Assembly: GCA_029907255.1 (NCBI GenBank)
Contig: JARYMF010000004.1
Coordinates: 1 to 64,000, forward strand
DNA length: 64,000 bases
Direction of reading: 5' to 3'
Source of the DNA: Armatimonadota bacterium
GTDB taxonomy: Bacteria > Armatimonadota > UBA5829 > DTJY01
Shown here: positions 9,447-18,523 of the stretch, piece by piece
Layout of the letters: each line of letters starts with the position of its first letter
Numbering within the stretch: the stretch's first letter is position 1
Translations under genes and position numbers: made by a program
The notes under the pieces: generated by a model
Databases searched by the model: none
The model's input: only the letters and a program-made list of their open reading frames with translations
Told to the model about the DNA's origin: nothing

Positions 9447-10138
9447 GACAGGAAACGTTCACCCATAGCTATCCCGGATGGCAGTTTCGACGCGGCTATA
9501 CTTGATTCCTTCAAACTAGGGCGAGGGGCGGAGGGGAAACCATCCGCATCAGGCGGTCAGGAGCCGTCGCCGGCGAGAAGCGAGCAAGGAGAACACCCCA
9601 GAGCTTCTTAAAGGGCGGGCATTTCGAGGTCTATGACGAGGCATTCCCCATTATCTGCGCGGCTGATATCTTGCCAGGCGAGGTTCCATTCGCCTTTGGT
9701 AGCCTTGGCAATCCGAGCGCATAGCGCGTGCTGGCTCAACCGCAATTCGTGACGGCGGTCCACCCTTGAATTTCGGCGAGGAGCGTTGCCAAGACCTATA
9801 GACTAGCCCAAAGAGCTCCTCAATGCAAGCTTTCACCCCGTTGGATAGCATAAGTCTGGAAATGTTTGCGTACGTGGTCTCACGTGAGAAGTTGCGCATC
9901 CCCGGGTCGCTGCTGGGAGCACTGAGAATGCTGGATTCCCCAGCGACTTCAGCGGTGTGCCTTTTTATTTTATCATTCACTGGCAAATCAATTTTCTTTG
10001 GCACTTTAAACCAAACAAACCCTGATAGTAGCTGAGGTATTCCAGTTTCAACACCAACCACTGCACCAAAATTAAATTTAGTTTACTCAGAAAAACAAGC
10101 AGGTTATTTGACTTCTGTCCAATAATATATCCTCTGCT

Positions 10139-11044
10139 ATGGAGCGGTATCGCCTATCAAATCTCAAAGCCTTAGAAGCTGAGAGCATACACATAATCCG
10201 CGAAGTCGTTGCCGAATTCGAGCGGCCCGTGATGCTCTACTCAGTCGGCAAGGACTCCTCGTGCATGGTCCGTCTAGCCCAAAAGGCGTTCTACCCCGGC
10301 CGCATACCCTTCCCCCTGCTTCATGTCGACACGGGGATGAAGTTTCCTGAAATGTATGAATTCCGCGATGCATTTTGCAAGGAAATCGGCGCAGACCTGA
10401 TTGTATATCGCAATGAAGAAGCAATCGCACAAGGAGCTGACCCCTGGGACTGGGGCACGGTGAAGTGTTGTGCAGCACTAAAAACCCAGGCTCTTTTAAA
10501 CGCCCTCAAGGAAGGCGGATTTGATGCTGCCTTCGGAGGCGCACGACGGGATGAGGAAAAATCACGCGCCAAGGAGCGCATATTTTCGTTTCGCGACTCT
10601 TTTGGCCAGTGGGACCCCAAAAACCAGCGACCCGAACTTTGGAATATCTACAACGGACGCATCAAAAAAGGTGAAAGCATTCGAGTATTTCCGCTCTCTA
10701 ACTGGACTGAACTTGACATCTGGCTCTATATCTATACCGAAGGAATCCCTGTTGTGCCAATGTACTTTGCAAAAGAACAGCCAGTTGTTGTAAGGGAGAA
10801 CCGCCTTATCCCAGTCTACGAACGCACACGCCTTCTCCCGGGCGAAAAGCCAGAAATGGTCATGTGCCGCTTCCGCACGCTTGGATGCTATCCATGCACA
10901 GGAGCCATCCGCTCATCAGCAAAGACAGTGCCAGAAATTATCGAAGAAATGATGCTCGTTCGCCATTCGGAGCGTATTACGCGGCTAATTGACCATGACC
11001 AAGACAGTTCAATGGAGCAAAAGAAGCGCGAAGGTTATTTTTAA
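10139..11044 (+). CDS. cysD: sulfate adenylyltransferase subunit 2 (CysD)
   Basis: This 301-residue protein makes APS from ATP and sulfate together with CysN. The PP-loop SVGKDSS lies at 35-41 and is preceded by the family's [20 protein letters not shown] stretch. The conserved [12 protein letters not shown] loop and the cysteine pair in LGCYPCTGA are all present. Length matches the family (about 300). No Shine-Dalgarno is visible before the ATG; a later start would cut into conserved sequence, so this start is kept. cysNC follows 52 bases downstream on the same strand. With no PAPS reductase in view and a sulfotransferase next door, the pathway here may serve sulfation rather than sulfide production. 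Confidence 0.95.
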   Translation: MERYRLSNLKALEAESIHIIREVVAEFERPVMLYSVGKDSSCMVRLAQKAFYPGRIPFPLLHVDTGMKFPEMYEFRDAFCKEIGADLIVYRNEEAIAQGADPWDWGTVKCCAALKTQALLNALKEGGFDAAFGGARRDEEKSRAKERIFSFRDSFGQWDPKNQRPELWNIYNGRIKKGESIRVFPLSNWTELDIWLYIYTEGIPVVPMYFAKEQPVVVRENRLIPVYERTRLLPGEKPEMVMCRFRTLGCYPCTGAIRSSAKTVPEIIEEMMLVRHSERITRLIDHDQDSSMEQKKREGYF

Positions 11045-11096
11045 TCCTATAGAAAAACTACAAACCGATTAAAGAAATTAACCAAAGAATTTCAAG

Positions 11097-12977
11097 ATGG
11101 CAACACTTGAAGATTTCATAAAACAAGCCCAAGAGATTGAGCTGCTTCGCTTTACAACAGCCGGAAGCGTTGATGATGGAAAATCAACGCTGATAGGACG
11201 CCTTCTACACGATGCTAAATGCATTTATGAAGACCACCTAGCCGCACTGCACAGCGACTCTCGGCGTGCAGGCAGAGAAGGCGTAGACTTTGCCCTTCTA
11301 ACCGATGGCCTTCGAGCAGAGCGCGAACAAGGAATAACAATAGACGTCGCCTATCGTCACTTTGCAACTCCGCGCCGCCGCTTTATCATTGCTGACACTC
11401 CGGGACACGAGCAATACACGCGTAACATGGTTACAGGGGCTTCAACCGCCGATTTAGCTGTAATTTTAATTGACGCCCTTAATGGCGTAACCACCCAATC
11501 AAAGCGCCATGGATTCATAGCATCCCTGCTGGGAATTCCCCATATTACTGTCGCTGTGAACAAAATGGACCTTGTCGGCTACTCTCAAAATGCTTTTGAG
11601 AACATCGTCGCTGAATATGCAGAGTTTGCTTCAAAGCTTAGAACACAAGACCTTGAATTCATTCCGATTAGTGCACTTCATGGCGACAATGTAGTGTATC
11701 GAAGCCCAAACATGCCTTGGTATGAAGGAGCCCCGCTTCTCGCACATTTAGAAAATGTCCACATCGCTAGCGACCGAAACCTGATAGACTTCCGCTTTCC
11801 CGTCCAATACGTTCTCAGGCCGAGCGGCAGTTTTCGGGGCTACTGTGGAAATGTGGCGTCAGGTGTGGTAAGGGTGAACGACGAGGTGGTTGTTCTTCCC
11901 TCAGGGAAAACAAGCCGCGTATCGCGAATTATTTACGACCGCCAAGATGTTGATTATGCATTCCCACCCCAGCCAATAACAATCTGCCTGGAGGATGAGC
12001 TCGATATCAGCCGAGGAGACATGCTCGCCCACCCTGCAAACCTGCCCTGGATCGCTCATGAGCTGGAAGCAATGCTTATATGGATGCATGAGGAGCCACT
12101 CCGCCTCGACCGCCAGTATCTCATCAAGCACACTACAACTACTGCTAGAGGACGGTTCTTCGATTTAAAATACGTGATTGACCCTAGCACTCTCCATCGG
12201 CAACCAGCCACCAATCTCAAACTTAACGATATTGGGCGCATTAGCATGCAGTTGTTCCGCCCTATCCTATGCGACGAGTATCAACGCAACAGGCAGACCG
12301 GCTGCTTCATTGTCATAGATCCACAGACCAACTTCACAGTGGGTGCAGGGTTGATTATCGACCGCCTGCACCGCTATGAAGCGCCAGAACGACACATCGT
12401 GCACCATAAAGGCCACGTTGGAATCGAAGATAGGGCGAGAGTGCTAGGTCAACGCCCTGTAACAATCTGGCTCACAGGGCTCTCCGCATCAGGCAAGTCC
12501 ACGCTTGCCTATGCACTTGAAAAGCGTCTTATTGAGGAAGGACGCGCATGCTTCGTGCTCGATGGAGACAACATACGGCAAGGGCTGAACCGCGACCTAG
12601 GCTTCTCACCAGAAGACCGCACGGAAAACATACGGCGTGTCGCAGAGGTAGCTAAGCTATTTAACGATGCCGGGCTCATCGTCATTACCTCGTTCATTTC
12701 GCCATTTAGGAAGGACCGATTAAATGCCCGGCAAATCATCGGCAATGAACGGTTTATTGAAGTATTTGTTGACGCCCCACTTGAAGTATGCGAAGCACGA
12801 GACCCAAAGGGCCTATATGCTAAAGCTCGTGCCGGTGAAATCCCAGACTTTACCGGCATATCGTCACCCTATGAAGCGCCTGAATCACCGGACTTGCACT
12901 TGCGGACAGACCAAATTTCAATCAACGAGGCAGTCCGCACAGTCATGACGTTTTTGGAAAAGAAAAACGTTTTGTAG
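11097..12977 (+). CDS. cysNC: bifunctional sulfate adenylyltransferase subunit 1 / APS kinase (CysNC)
   Basis: This is a 626-residue fusion. Residues 1-430 are the CysN GTPase, an EF-Tu-like protein, with GSVDDGKST at 23-31, the DTPGHEQYTRNM switch and NKMDLV. It drives APS formation by CysD. From about 455 to the end is APS kinase, with P-loop GLSASGKST near 461-469, the DGDN motif and the SPFRKDR region. It phosphorylates APS to PAPS, the universal sulfate donor. NodQ/CysNC fusions of this length are well known. The gene forms an operon with cysD and ends 35 bases from the convergent sulfotransferase gene. Confidence 0.95.
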   Translation: MATLEDFIKQAQEIELLRFTTAGSVDDGKSTLIGRLLHDAKCIYEDHLAALHSDSRRAGREGVDFALLTDGLRAEREQGITIDVAYRHFATPRRRFIIADTPGHEQYTRNMVTGASTADLAVILIDALNGVTTQSKRHGFIASLLGIPHITVAVNKMDLVGYSQNAFENIVAEYAEFASKLRTQDLEFIPISALHGDNVVYRSPNMPWYEGAPLLAHLENVHIASDRNLIDFRFPVQYVLRPSGSFRGYCGNVASGVVRVNDEVVVLPSGKTSRVSRIIYDRQDVDYAFPPQPITICLEDELDISRGDMLAHPANLPWIAHELEAMLIWMHEEPLRLDRQYLIKHTTTTARGRFFDLKYVIDPSTLHRQPATNLKLNDIGRISMQLFRPILCDEYQRNRQTGCFIVIDPQTNFTVGAGLIIDRLHRYEAPERHIVHHKGHVGIEDRARVLGQRPVTIWLTGLSASGKSTLAYALEKRLIEEGRACFVLDGDNIRQGLNRDLGFSPEDRTENIRRVAEVAKLFNDAGLIVITSFISPFRKDRLNARQIIGNERFIEVFVDAPLEVCEARDPKGLYAKARAGEIPDFTGISSPYEAPESPDLHLRTDQISINEAVRTVMTFLEKKNVL

Positions 12978-13012
12978 AGACCTGAGCTCGCCGACAAAGC
13001 AAGACACAATGT

Positions 13013-13726
13013 TTACAGATACCCTAATTCCCTCATATCTTCTCTAAGGAAGTCGAAGTCGTGTTGTCCTTCGTCCGTCTTCCAACGGCCAACTGCCTCA
13101 TGACGAACTTCTATGCGGGCGAGCGGAATGCCGAGAAACTCCTCGAGCCGCTTGAGGGTCTTTTCCTGGTCCAGCACAAAATCCTCAAAGCGCACATCAA
13201 TCGCGTGCTTAGGCCTCGGTGTTGCCTTGACAATCTCGCGCTGATATTTCCAACTTATAGCCCGCCTAAGGCGCTCATCTTGAACCGGTGTATAGGGAAC
13301 TCCGAACTTCGCAAGATCATCCGTGAGATGTGCATTTAAAATCGAGTCTCGCGGGTCGCGCGTCCAATGTATGTAGTAAGCATCAGGAAACATGCGGCTA
13401 ATCCAAGGGTATACAAGCGTCGTCTCAGGAAGTTTCCACCCTCGATACGGAGCATCGCTTTCCAATACCGACCGAAGATATGAATGCACTAGGCGTTCAA
13501 ATTCGGGGTCTATCGGCATCTCGTAAAGCTTTGAAAAGTCCCACTGCACCCCACCGAGGTGAACGACATGCCGCGCCATAATTCGACATGCCTCGTACAT
13601 TTCCTCAGCAGGCACAAGATCATAGGAAGCGTTGAGCTGTGCCCCCATATACACGCCGCTATCTACAAGCGTCTTGCTCATCGCCCGCGTGCCCCCATGG
13701 CCTCTGCCGATAATGGTAATCAACAT
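13013..13726 (-). CDS. PAPS-dependent sulfotransferase family protein
   Basis: This 237-residue cytoplasmic protein starts with a P-loop-like 5'-phosphosulfate binding segment (IIGRGHGGTRAMS at 5-17). It carries RDPRDS at about 123-128, the 3'-phosphate-binding signature of sulfotransferases. FEDFVLDQEKTLKRLEEFLG near 180-200 is the usual helix after the substrate region. The acceptor is unknown: it could be a carbohydrate, lipid or small molecule. It faces cysNC tail to tail, which suggests that PAPS made by cysD-cysNC is used here. There is no membrane segment. Confidence 0.8.
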   Translation of the reverse strand: MLITIIGRGHGGTRAMSKTLVDSGVYMGAQLNASYDLVPAEEMYEACRIMARHVVHLGGVQWDFSKLYEMPIDPEFERLVHSYLRSVLESDAPYRGWKLPETTLVYPWISRMFPDAYYIHWTRDPRDSILNAHLTDDLAKFGVPYTPVQDERLRRAISWKYQREIVKATPRPKHAIDVRFEDFVLDQEKTLKRLEEFLGIPLARIEVRHEAVGRWKTDEGQHDFDFLREDMRELGYL

Positions 13727-13795
13727 CTGCCAAATCCCCCAAACTACATGGTGTAATCTAAGCCTTGTTCAGCATACCATACAAGTATCGGATTG

Positions 13796-14215
13796 TCACT
13801 CCAGATTGCGCATAATATTAGCCAAACCCTTCCTCATTGCCGCCAACGTTCTACCATTTCTCCACTGCACATGCGGGCGGTCGGAGAATCCCTTGAAATC
13901 GCCTCCCCATTCTAAGCCGCATTCCCTCGCAATCCTGCCAAAAACGCTCCAAGGACCATTCCAGGTAAGTCGGCCGCCAACAACAAATGCATAATCAGCA
14001 GCTAGCCCGAAATTATGCCATGAGTAGCCACCACGCGCCTTGGTAACAATTTTACCTGGCTTTGTTCTGCCTAATGCATACAGCCGGTCCTGCTCTTCGA
14101 TTGATCTATAGCCACACACAAGCTTTACATAAATACCTCGCTCAAGTAGGCGTTTCTCGAATAATCCTAACTTCGCTCGAAACTCCGCATCAAGACCGTC
14201 ATATTTGTTTGCCAT
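13796..14215 (-). CDS. M15-family peptidoglycan peptidase (endolysin)
   Basis: This 139-residue protein matches phage L-alanyl-D-glutamate / D-Ala-D-Ala peptidases of family M15. The zinc ligands are His67 and Asp74 in SWHNFGLAADY and His115 in RPHVQW; Glu102 in LEWGGD is the likely catalytic base. GYRSIEEQDRLYALGR is the typical upstream segment. No signal peptide is present, so it needs a holin to reach the wall, and two candidate holins lie directly upstream. It is the last gene of the cassette and would cut peptide stems of peptidoglycan at host lysis. Confidence 0.88.
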   Translation of the reverse strand: MANKYDGLDAEFRAKLGLFEKRLLERGIYVKLVCGYRSIEEQDRLYALGRTKPGKIVTKARGGYSWHNFGLAADYAFVVGGRLTWNGPWSVFGRIARECGLEWGGDFKGFSDRPHVQWRNGRTLAAMRKGLANIMRNLE

Positions 14216-14297
14216 GTTTTACCTATCTCTGAAAATTAAAATTTGTGTTAAAACCAACTACCGCCAAAAACATCATCAAGTGCCAATCTTTGCACGT

Positions 14298-14612
14298 CTA
14301 CAATGCCTTTCTGCGAATGATTACATGCTCAATAAGAAAATTGATTGTTGAATCTGGAAACCACTTGCCAAGAAGTTTATACAGTTCCGACTTTGCCCAT
14401 GAACGCACATATTCTCGCTTTTCGTCATCAGATTTCCCATGCAGTGCCTGAGCAGTCTTGACCCCCTGGGTGATAATGCCAACAATGTTTGGGTTGCTAA
14501 TCAGCCTTAAAACTTCTCTTGGCACACGCAGCCTATTCATTTGTTTGCCAATGACATAAGAAATTACAGGCAGAATGTATGGCAAAAACTGCCATAGGTG
14601 AATTTTATTCAT
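14298..14612 (-). CDS. phage membrane protein, LLH-holin-like
   Basis: This 104-residue protein starts after a good AAGGAGAG site. Residues 5-24 (HLWQFLPYILPVISYVIGKQ) form one membrane span. The rest is helical and charged, with KREYVRSWAKSELYKLLGKW and a final LIEHVI segment that recalls the C-terminal half of phage LLH-type holins. Similarity is by eye and weak. Its place beside an XhlA-like protein and an endolysin supports a lysis role. It could also be a small structural or unrelated membrane protein. Confidence 0.5.
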   Translation of the reverse strand: MNKIHLWQFLPYILPVISYVIGKQMNRLRVPREVLRLISNPNIVGIITQGVKTAQALHGKSDDEKREYVRSWAKSELYKLLGKWFPDSTINFLIEHVIIRRKAL

Positions 14613-14624
14613 TTGAACTCTCCT

Positions 14625-14894
14625 TTACCTTCCAAGCACATGCCCTATGAAAGCTCCTATAAGAGCAATTGCTAGCGCACTACCTAGCCACTGAATGCCA
14701 CGGATGCTCCGCTCCAAAACAGTTATCCTTTCCTGGTGTTCGACCATCTTGCTGGGGATGTAAGCCCTAATGGCGGAAAGCTCTGAGATAACAAGTTCGA
14801 TTTTCTCCTCAATCACCGCCAGCCGGGAGCTCACATCATCGCTCTTTGCTGCTGTTATCCGCCTTCTCAAACAAGTCACCCCAATCAAGACCAT
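14625..14894 (-). CDS. XhlA-like holin/hemolysin candidate
   Basis: About 89 residues. The middle (SSRLAVIEEKIELVISELSA onward) is a coiled-coil helix, and the C-terminus (WLGSALAIALIGAFIGHVLG) is a membrane anchor. This order is typical of XhlA-type holin accessory proteins of phages. The start is uncertain: ATG 14894 has no clear RBS, and a TTG at 14903 and later GTG codons are possible. It begins within 10 bases of the previous stop, suggesting coupling. It probably helps the endolysin cross the membrane. Confidence 0.5.
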   Translation of the reverse strand: MVLIGVTCLRRRITAAKSDDVSSRLAVIEEKIELVISELSAIRAYIPSKMVEHQERITVLERSIRGIQWLGSALAIALIGAFIGHVLGR

Positions 14895-14903
14895 AAATAA
14901 CAA

Positions 14904-15215
14904 TTAAACCAACAGGATTACCTGCATCACAACCGTATCTTTTGCCCTTAGCTTTGCCAACTTCTTGATAGTATAAGTTCTCCCATCTCGTGTAATTGTT
15001 TCGTCAATTGATGCGCTTGCGTCGGCTGGAATAAAAGCAATAAGCGCGGGCCTGGTTATTGTTGAAATTTCAATATCATCAAAAAACATGTTCATTCTCT
15101 GCATATCAAGCTGCTGGAAAACGCCTCTTGTAGGTCTTCCTCCAATTGCAAAAGACTCGCCATATGCTTCAAATGCGTTCTTTGCCCGTTCCTTTAGTGC
15201 CTCCATTGTCACCAT
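14904..15215 (-). CDS. phage head-tail joining-like protein
   Basis: This 103-residue protein has an N-terminal helix (EALKERAKNAFEAYGESFAI) followed by an all-beta body ending DTVVMQVILLV. The layout resembles lambda FII / Gifsy-type head-tail attachment proteins and is at the expected place after the connector. Its ATG overlaps the connector stop (ATGGTGA). Identification is from shape and position, not from a firm signature. If correct, it would close the portal and dock a tail, although no tail genes are in view. Confidence 0.5.
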   Translation of the reverse strand: MVTMEALKERAKNAFEAYGESFAIGGRPTRGVFQQLDMQRMNMFFDDIEISTITRPALIAFIPADASASIDETITRDGRTYTIKKLAKLRAKDTVVMQVILLV

Positions 15216-15646
15216 ATCCTCATATCATCGCTTGTGAAAATCCTATCCGTATCTTCTGTCGTGCTTGCAATCTGAGTTACGTCTGCTAAATCGTCCACTG
15301 CCTTTCTGAAGGGCCGAAGTCTCAACTGGCCCTGCTCGATTAACTTTGCGCCATACTGTGGACGGGCTCCTATCGTTAAACTGCCGATTTTGAGCGATTC
15401 CGATGCGCCTGCTTTTCGAAAAAGTTGCTGGATGAATTCACCGCTCATTATCTCAAGCATCCCAAGCTTTAAGAGCGCCTGAAGTCTGGAATTTCCAGTG
15501 TCATTTAAGTATGCATCGGCGATTGTATACTCAATTCCTGGCTGCATCTCGGCAATCAGGGCATCAATATTTGAATCATAAGTCGTATCCGATATAGGAA
15601 TCATGCACTTTCGTTTAATCTCCGCCTTTGTAATTGTGATTGCCAT
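15209..15646 (-). CDS. phage head-tail connector (gp6/DUF1320-like)
   Basis: This 145-residue protein is mainly helical at the N-terminus (ITKAEIKRKCMIPISDTTYD, then IDALIAEMQPGIEYTIADAY), like head-completion adaptors of the gp6/DUF1320 type that bind below the portal. The ATG at 15646 is chosen over upstream starts because a GGAGGA site sits 7 bases before it. It is expected to assemble as a ring on the portal. The exact family is an inference. Confidence 0.6.
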   Translation of the reverse strand: MAITITKAEIKRKCMIPISDTTYDSNIDALIAEMQPGIEYTIADAYLNDTGNSRLQALLKLGMLEIMSGEFIQQLFRKAGASESLKIGSLTIGARPQYGAKLIEQGQLRLRPFRKAVDDLADVTQIASTTEDTDRIFTSDDMRIW

Positions 15647-15753
15647 CGATAATCCTCCGCGAAATAGGATAAATTGGAGTGATGAAGTAGCAAGAAAATA
15701 AGCCATAAGAAAAAGGCCGCCATCATCCTGCCAATACTCCACCACTCCACTGA

Positions 15754-16095
15754 TTACATTGGTATGTAATAGACAATTGCTTCCGCGCCTGCACCAGTCA
15801 AAGTAACCCCAAGATTTCCTTTGCATGCAATTGGCAGTGCAGGGAAAACAGGTCGGCTACCTGAGGTCATTTTTGCTTTGAGAACAATCTGGGTATCGCT
15901 CTCTATGGTTATCGTAGCAACCTCAGTTCCGACGTTCAGGATTACCCCCACGAGCCGACATGGGCCCGTCTGAATCATAGTAGTCTCATTCACAAAACAG
16001 GCTTCACACTCTTCGGGCGTCATTAAGAGAGCGCCACTTGGAACCGCAATAAGCTCCTTTGCCTGTTTTGTACTCCTATCTGCTGCTGTAATCAT
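15754..16095 (-). CDS. small phage structural protein, unassigned
   Basis: This 113-residue protein is preceded by a GGGGGAG site at good spacing. The sequence is beta-rich (VGVILNVGTEVATITIESDT) with two cysteines near 30 and one near 46. It lies between the major capsid and the connector, where phages often keep a decoration or head-fibre protein. I recognise no family. Confidence 0.55.
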   Translation of the reverse strand: MITAADRSTKQAKELIAVPSGALLMTPEECEACFVNETTMIQTGPCRLVGVILNVGTEVATITIESDTQIVLKAKMTSGSRPVFPALPIACKGNLGVTLTGAGAEAIVYYIPM

Positions 16096-16111
16096 TAATA
16101 GTCTCCCCCTA

Positions 16112-17017
16112 TCAGCTTACCTGACTACCATACGCAAGCTGCCATAGTCCGAATCCCACGTTGTATCTTGCTCGGACGCCGTAAACATACCTATCGCGCA
16201 TGAACCCGTTTTCCGAGTTCGCCTCCAGAGCCGCAAATTCTATGGGAATTCGGGACTGGAAGATTACAGGCTTGATGACACGCTTGGTGCATAGTAGGAA
16301 CCAGTCATTTGAATCTGTAAGGTATGGACTGACAATTAAATCGAGCGCACCTTTGAGGACGTTTTTCCTGGTTTCAGTCTTCCCAACCTCGCTATCAGGC
16401 GCATAGATTGACCCAAGGAGTTCCATTGCCGTCCACTTAAGATCAGGCGAAACAACAAGTGTGTCAGGGATGATTCCCATTGGCTTACCCTGGTCATCTT
16501 TGAACTTCATCATTGCAGTGAAAGCCGCTTGAAGCGATGACGCAGATAGGGCAGAAGTACCCTTGTTCGATTGCGTGCCGGACTCACCATCGCTATGGTC
16601 GGTGTCGAAGAAAAATTGACCGTCATAGCACAAAGTATTGAACCCGTCCCTAAGCAGGCCAAAAACCAACTCCTCCTGATGACGTCTAGCCTCATCTGCC
16701 AATCCTTGGATTCTCAGCCGAATTTGGCCATATTGGTCGTCCTCCAGTGCCGCGCGGTCAACTGCAATCGAGGCTTCCCAAGTTTTGTTTTTAATTGAAT
16801 AATCATGCTCAAGCAGACCAGCAGGTATTCGCTCATCTTTAAACTCCCGCATCCTGGGAGTTGCCCCCAGCCATGCATATTTCTCGATATCATTTTCTGA
16901 AGGAACAATAGTGGCAATTCGCTCCCAGTCGCTGCGATATGCTTCGTAGGCATCGAAGAATACTGCCCGAAGTCCGGCTTCCAGAAGCTTTGGAATATCT
17001 GACTTGACTATTGGCAT
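16112..17017 (-). CDS. major capsid protein, Mu gpT-like
   Basis: This 301-residue protein resembles the Mu gpT head subunit. Typical stretches are IPKLLEAGLRAVFFDAYEAY at the start, WLGATPRMREFKDER, IDR/VDRAALEDDQYG, FFDTDHSD near the middle, and LVVSPDLKWTAMELLGS with the KNVLKGALDLIVSPYL strand. ATG 17017 is chosen because AAGGAGAT lies 8 bases upstream; an ATG 11 codons earlier lacks a site. It would form the HK97-fold shell. The gene is intact and of normal family length (about 300). A cement-like protein is encoded just upstream. Confidence 0.88.
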   Translation of the reverse strand: MPIVKSDIPKLLEAGLRAVFFDAYEAYRSDWERIATIVPSENDIEKYAWLGATPRMREFKDERIPAGLLEHDYSIKNKTWEASIAVDRAALEDDQYGQIRLRIQGLADEARRHQEELVFGLLRDGFNTLCYDGQFFFDTDHSDGESGTQSNKGTSALSASSLQAAFTAMMKFKDDQGKPMGIIPDTLVVSPDLKWTAMELLGSIYAPDSEVGKTETRKNVLKGALDLIVSPYLTDSNDWFLLCTKRVIKPVIFQSRIPIEFAALEANSENGFMRDRYVYGVRARYNVGFGLWQLAYGSQVS

Positions 17018-17126
17018 GGAAACAAATCTCCTTTCATACGTTTTCGCCAACTCAAAAGAGCAAAAAAAAGATACTCAGCTAACTTGCTCTTCCAAGAACA
17101 TGTGCCACAAAAGCAGTGTATTCTCT

Positions 17127-17549
17127 TTATCTTGCATAGCCATCAATTCGCACACGCACCAAACTAGGGCTAACCACCTCGGCGATTACACCACATTTAA
17201 TGTCATTTGCAACGGCCGCCGGGTCATCGTCTACTGTTTGGTTATCCACGATGTAGACCTCCTTACCGACAACAGCCTGAGTAGCATCGCCGCCGTTATA
17301 TACGAACATATGTTCGCCCGCTTTTTCAACACGGATTTCCTTATCGCCTGCCAAACCCGCAGAGTTATCCACCTGCTCATAGCTAACCCCGGCGAATTTG
17401 AAGTCGGCAGTGTCAGCACCATTTGCAACATAGCCACTTGTGTTAATGCAGACCAAGACGCCCTTCGGTATTTTGACGCTCGACATCTTCATCGCCTTGA
17501 GCATACCATCACTGCGCTTTGTATCACGATCCGTTGTAGTCGCTGTCAC
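17127..17549 (-). CDS. capsid cement/decoration protein (DUF2190-like)
   Basis: This 140-residue protein starts at GTG 17549 after GGAGGTAGGATAG. Its beta-rich sequence (KIPKGVLVCINTSGYVANGA, AGVSYEQVDNSAG, VYIVDNQTVDDD, VIAEVVSPSLVRVRIDGYA) matches the DUF2190 type of small head proteins that bind the outside of the shell. The position between protease/scaffold and major capsid is the usual Mu-like order. Confidence 0.7.
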   Translation of the reverse strand: MTATTTDRDTKRSDGMLKAMKMSSVKIPKGVLVCINTSGYVANGADTADFKFAGVSYEQVDNSAGLAGDKEIRVEKAGEHMFVYNGGDATQAVVGKEVYIVDNQTVDDDPAAVANDIKCGVIAEVVSPSLVRVRIDGYAR

Positions 17550-17619
17550 CTATCCTACCTCCATTTCTAAATGTCGCATATGCAGATTTAAAACCTATAT
17601 TGTCATCCACAATCACTTG

Positions 17620-18462
17620 CTACTCTTTCGCATACTTCTCAAGCTTTTCCCTGTTTATTCCGAGCTTTGCAAGAAGGTTTTCCTCCTCCAGCGTCAACAG
17701 CCTTGCCGATTTCTCCACAGCCTTTGCAGTCTCGCTGAACTCTATTACCTTGGGTTGGTTCATCAGGAACTGAATGAACAACTCAGCCACCGTGCTTTCA
17801 CCATCCGAGAATGTAACTACTTGGTTGGCATTCAAGAGGATTGCCCGAGCAAACGGCTCTGATGCTGGGACCAGCTTACCATTGGCTTTGAACTCAGCAA
17901 TTTGCGCCTCCACGTCGCGCGACTTCAGTGCAAACCTCAGCTCTGCGATCTCTTTCTCAGCCTCGTTCACCTTCTCATTCACCTCCTTCCTACTTCGTCT
18001 TATTTGATTAAATGCTTGCGAATCACCAAACCTGGCGCCCAATGGCAGGCAGTCAATAGCGCCCTTTCTGCCAAACATTGCCGCAGAAGGAACGCGCGGG
18101 TTCAGCACAAGCGAAACCTCCGCCAGTCGCAGTGGGTCCTTTAACAACGCAACGCTCAGCTTCTTCACTCCACGGCGCTCCAAGAATCCAGCCACGTCTG
18201 CCGGAAATGCCAGCCTTGCAAAGAGTTCCTTTCCCCGCCGCCATATCCGCTTTACAACTCCAAGTGGGTCTAGCGGGCTGTCGGTATGTTCAACCTTCAC
18301 GGGCGCCTCGTGAAAATTGCGGACAATAGTATCCAAATCATCTTCTGTAATGATGAGCCCTTTATCCGTGTAATTGCCAGCTTCGAATATCTTTGCGTCC
18401 TTTTCTACCGGCATTGGCTCTGATGGGGAGTAATCCACATCAAAATAAATGGCTCCATTCAT
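17620..18462 (-). CDS. prohead protease with C-terminal scaffold
   Basis: This 280-residue protein looks like a Mu gpI-type protein. The first 130 residues carry a serine-protease-like core with His59 (VKVEHTDSPLDPLG) and Ser103 (KKLSVALLKDP), then LAEVSLVLNPRVPSA, a conserved end of the prohead protease fold. From about 150 on it is charged and coiled-coil (KEVNEKVNEAEKEIAELR), as expected for an internal scaffold. The ATG follows GGAGGT. It would guide shell assembly and then cleave scaffold and capsid. The catalytic assignment is inferred from spacing. Confidence 0.7.
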   Translation of the reverse strand: MNGAIYFDVDYSPSEPMPVEKDAKIFEAGNYTDKGLIITEDDLDTIVRNFHEAPVKVEHTDSPLDPLGVVKRIWRRGKELFARLAFPADVAGFLERRGVKKLSVALLKDPLRLAEVSLVLNPRVPSAAMFGRKGAIDCLPLGARFGDSQAFNQIRRSRKEVNEKVNEAEKEIAELRFALKSRDVEAQIAEFKANGKLVPASEPFARAILLNANQVVTFSDGESTVAELFIQFLMNQPKVIEFSETAKAVEKSARLLTLEEENLLAKLGINREKLEKYAKE

Positions 18463-18523
18463 GGCAAACCTCCCATAGTTAATTAGTATTGAAATGATGC
18501 CAGTTTGTTTTTCGGTTTATCCC

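Larger units (their letters stand above)
9269..10138. other. gene-poor boundary region of the defence island
   Basis: No convincing gene lies in these 870 bases. Composition changes inside it: GC-rich and island-like up to about 9.9 kb, AT-rich from about 9.95 kb to cysD. Two inverted repeats sit upstream of the helicase start (described separately). A 136-codon minus frame (9651-10061) and a different minus frame ending at 9618 (tail GEWNLAWQDISRADNG) both give protein-like stretches that do not join, so a broken gene is possible. No RBS or known domain supports either one. No integrase, tRNA or clear direct repeat was seen at this edge. Confidence 0.5.

Noticed and set aside
9823-10035. A 70-codon plus frame before cysD
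   Set aside because: No RBS and no family likeness; it lies across the composition shift.
9651-10061. A 136-codon minus frame in the island boundary
   Set aside because: It has protein-like ends but no RBS or known domain, and a different minus frame fits better near 9620-9700; too weak to call a gene.
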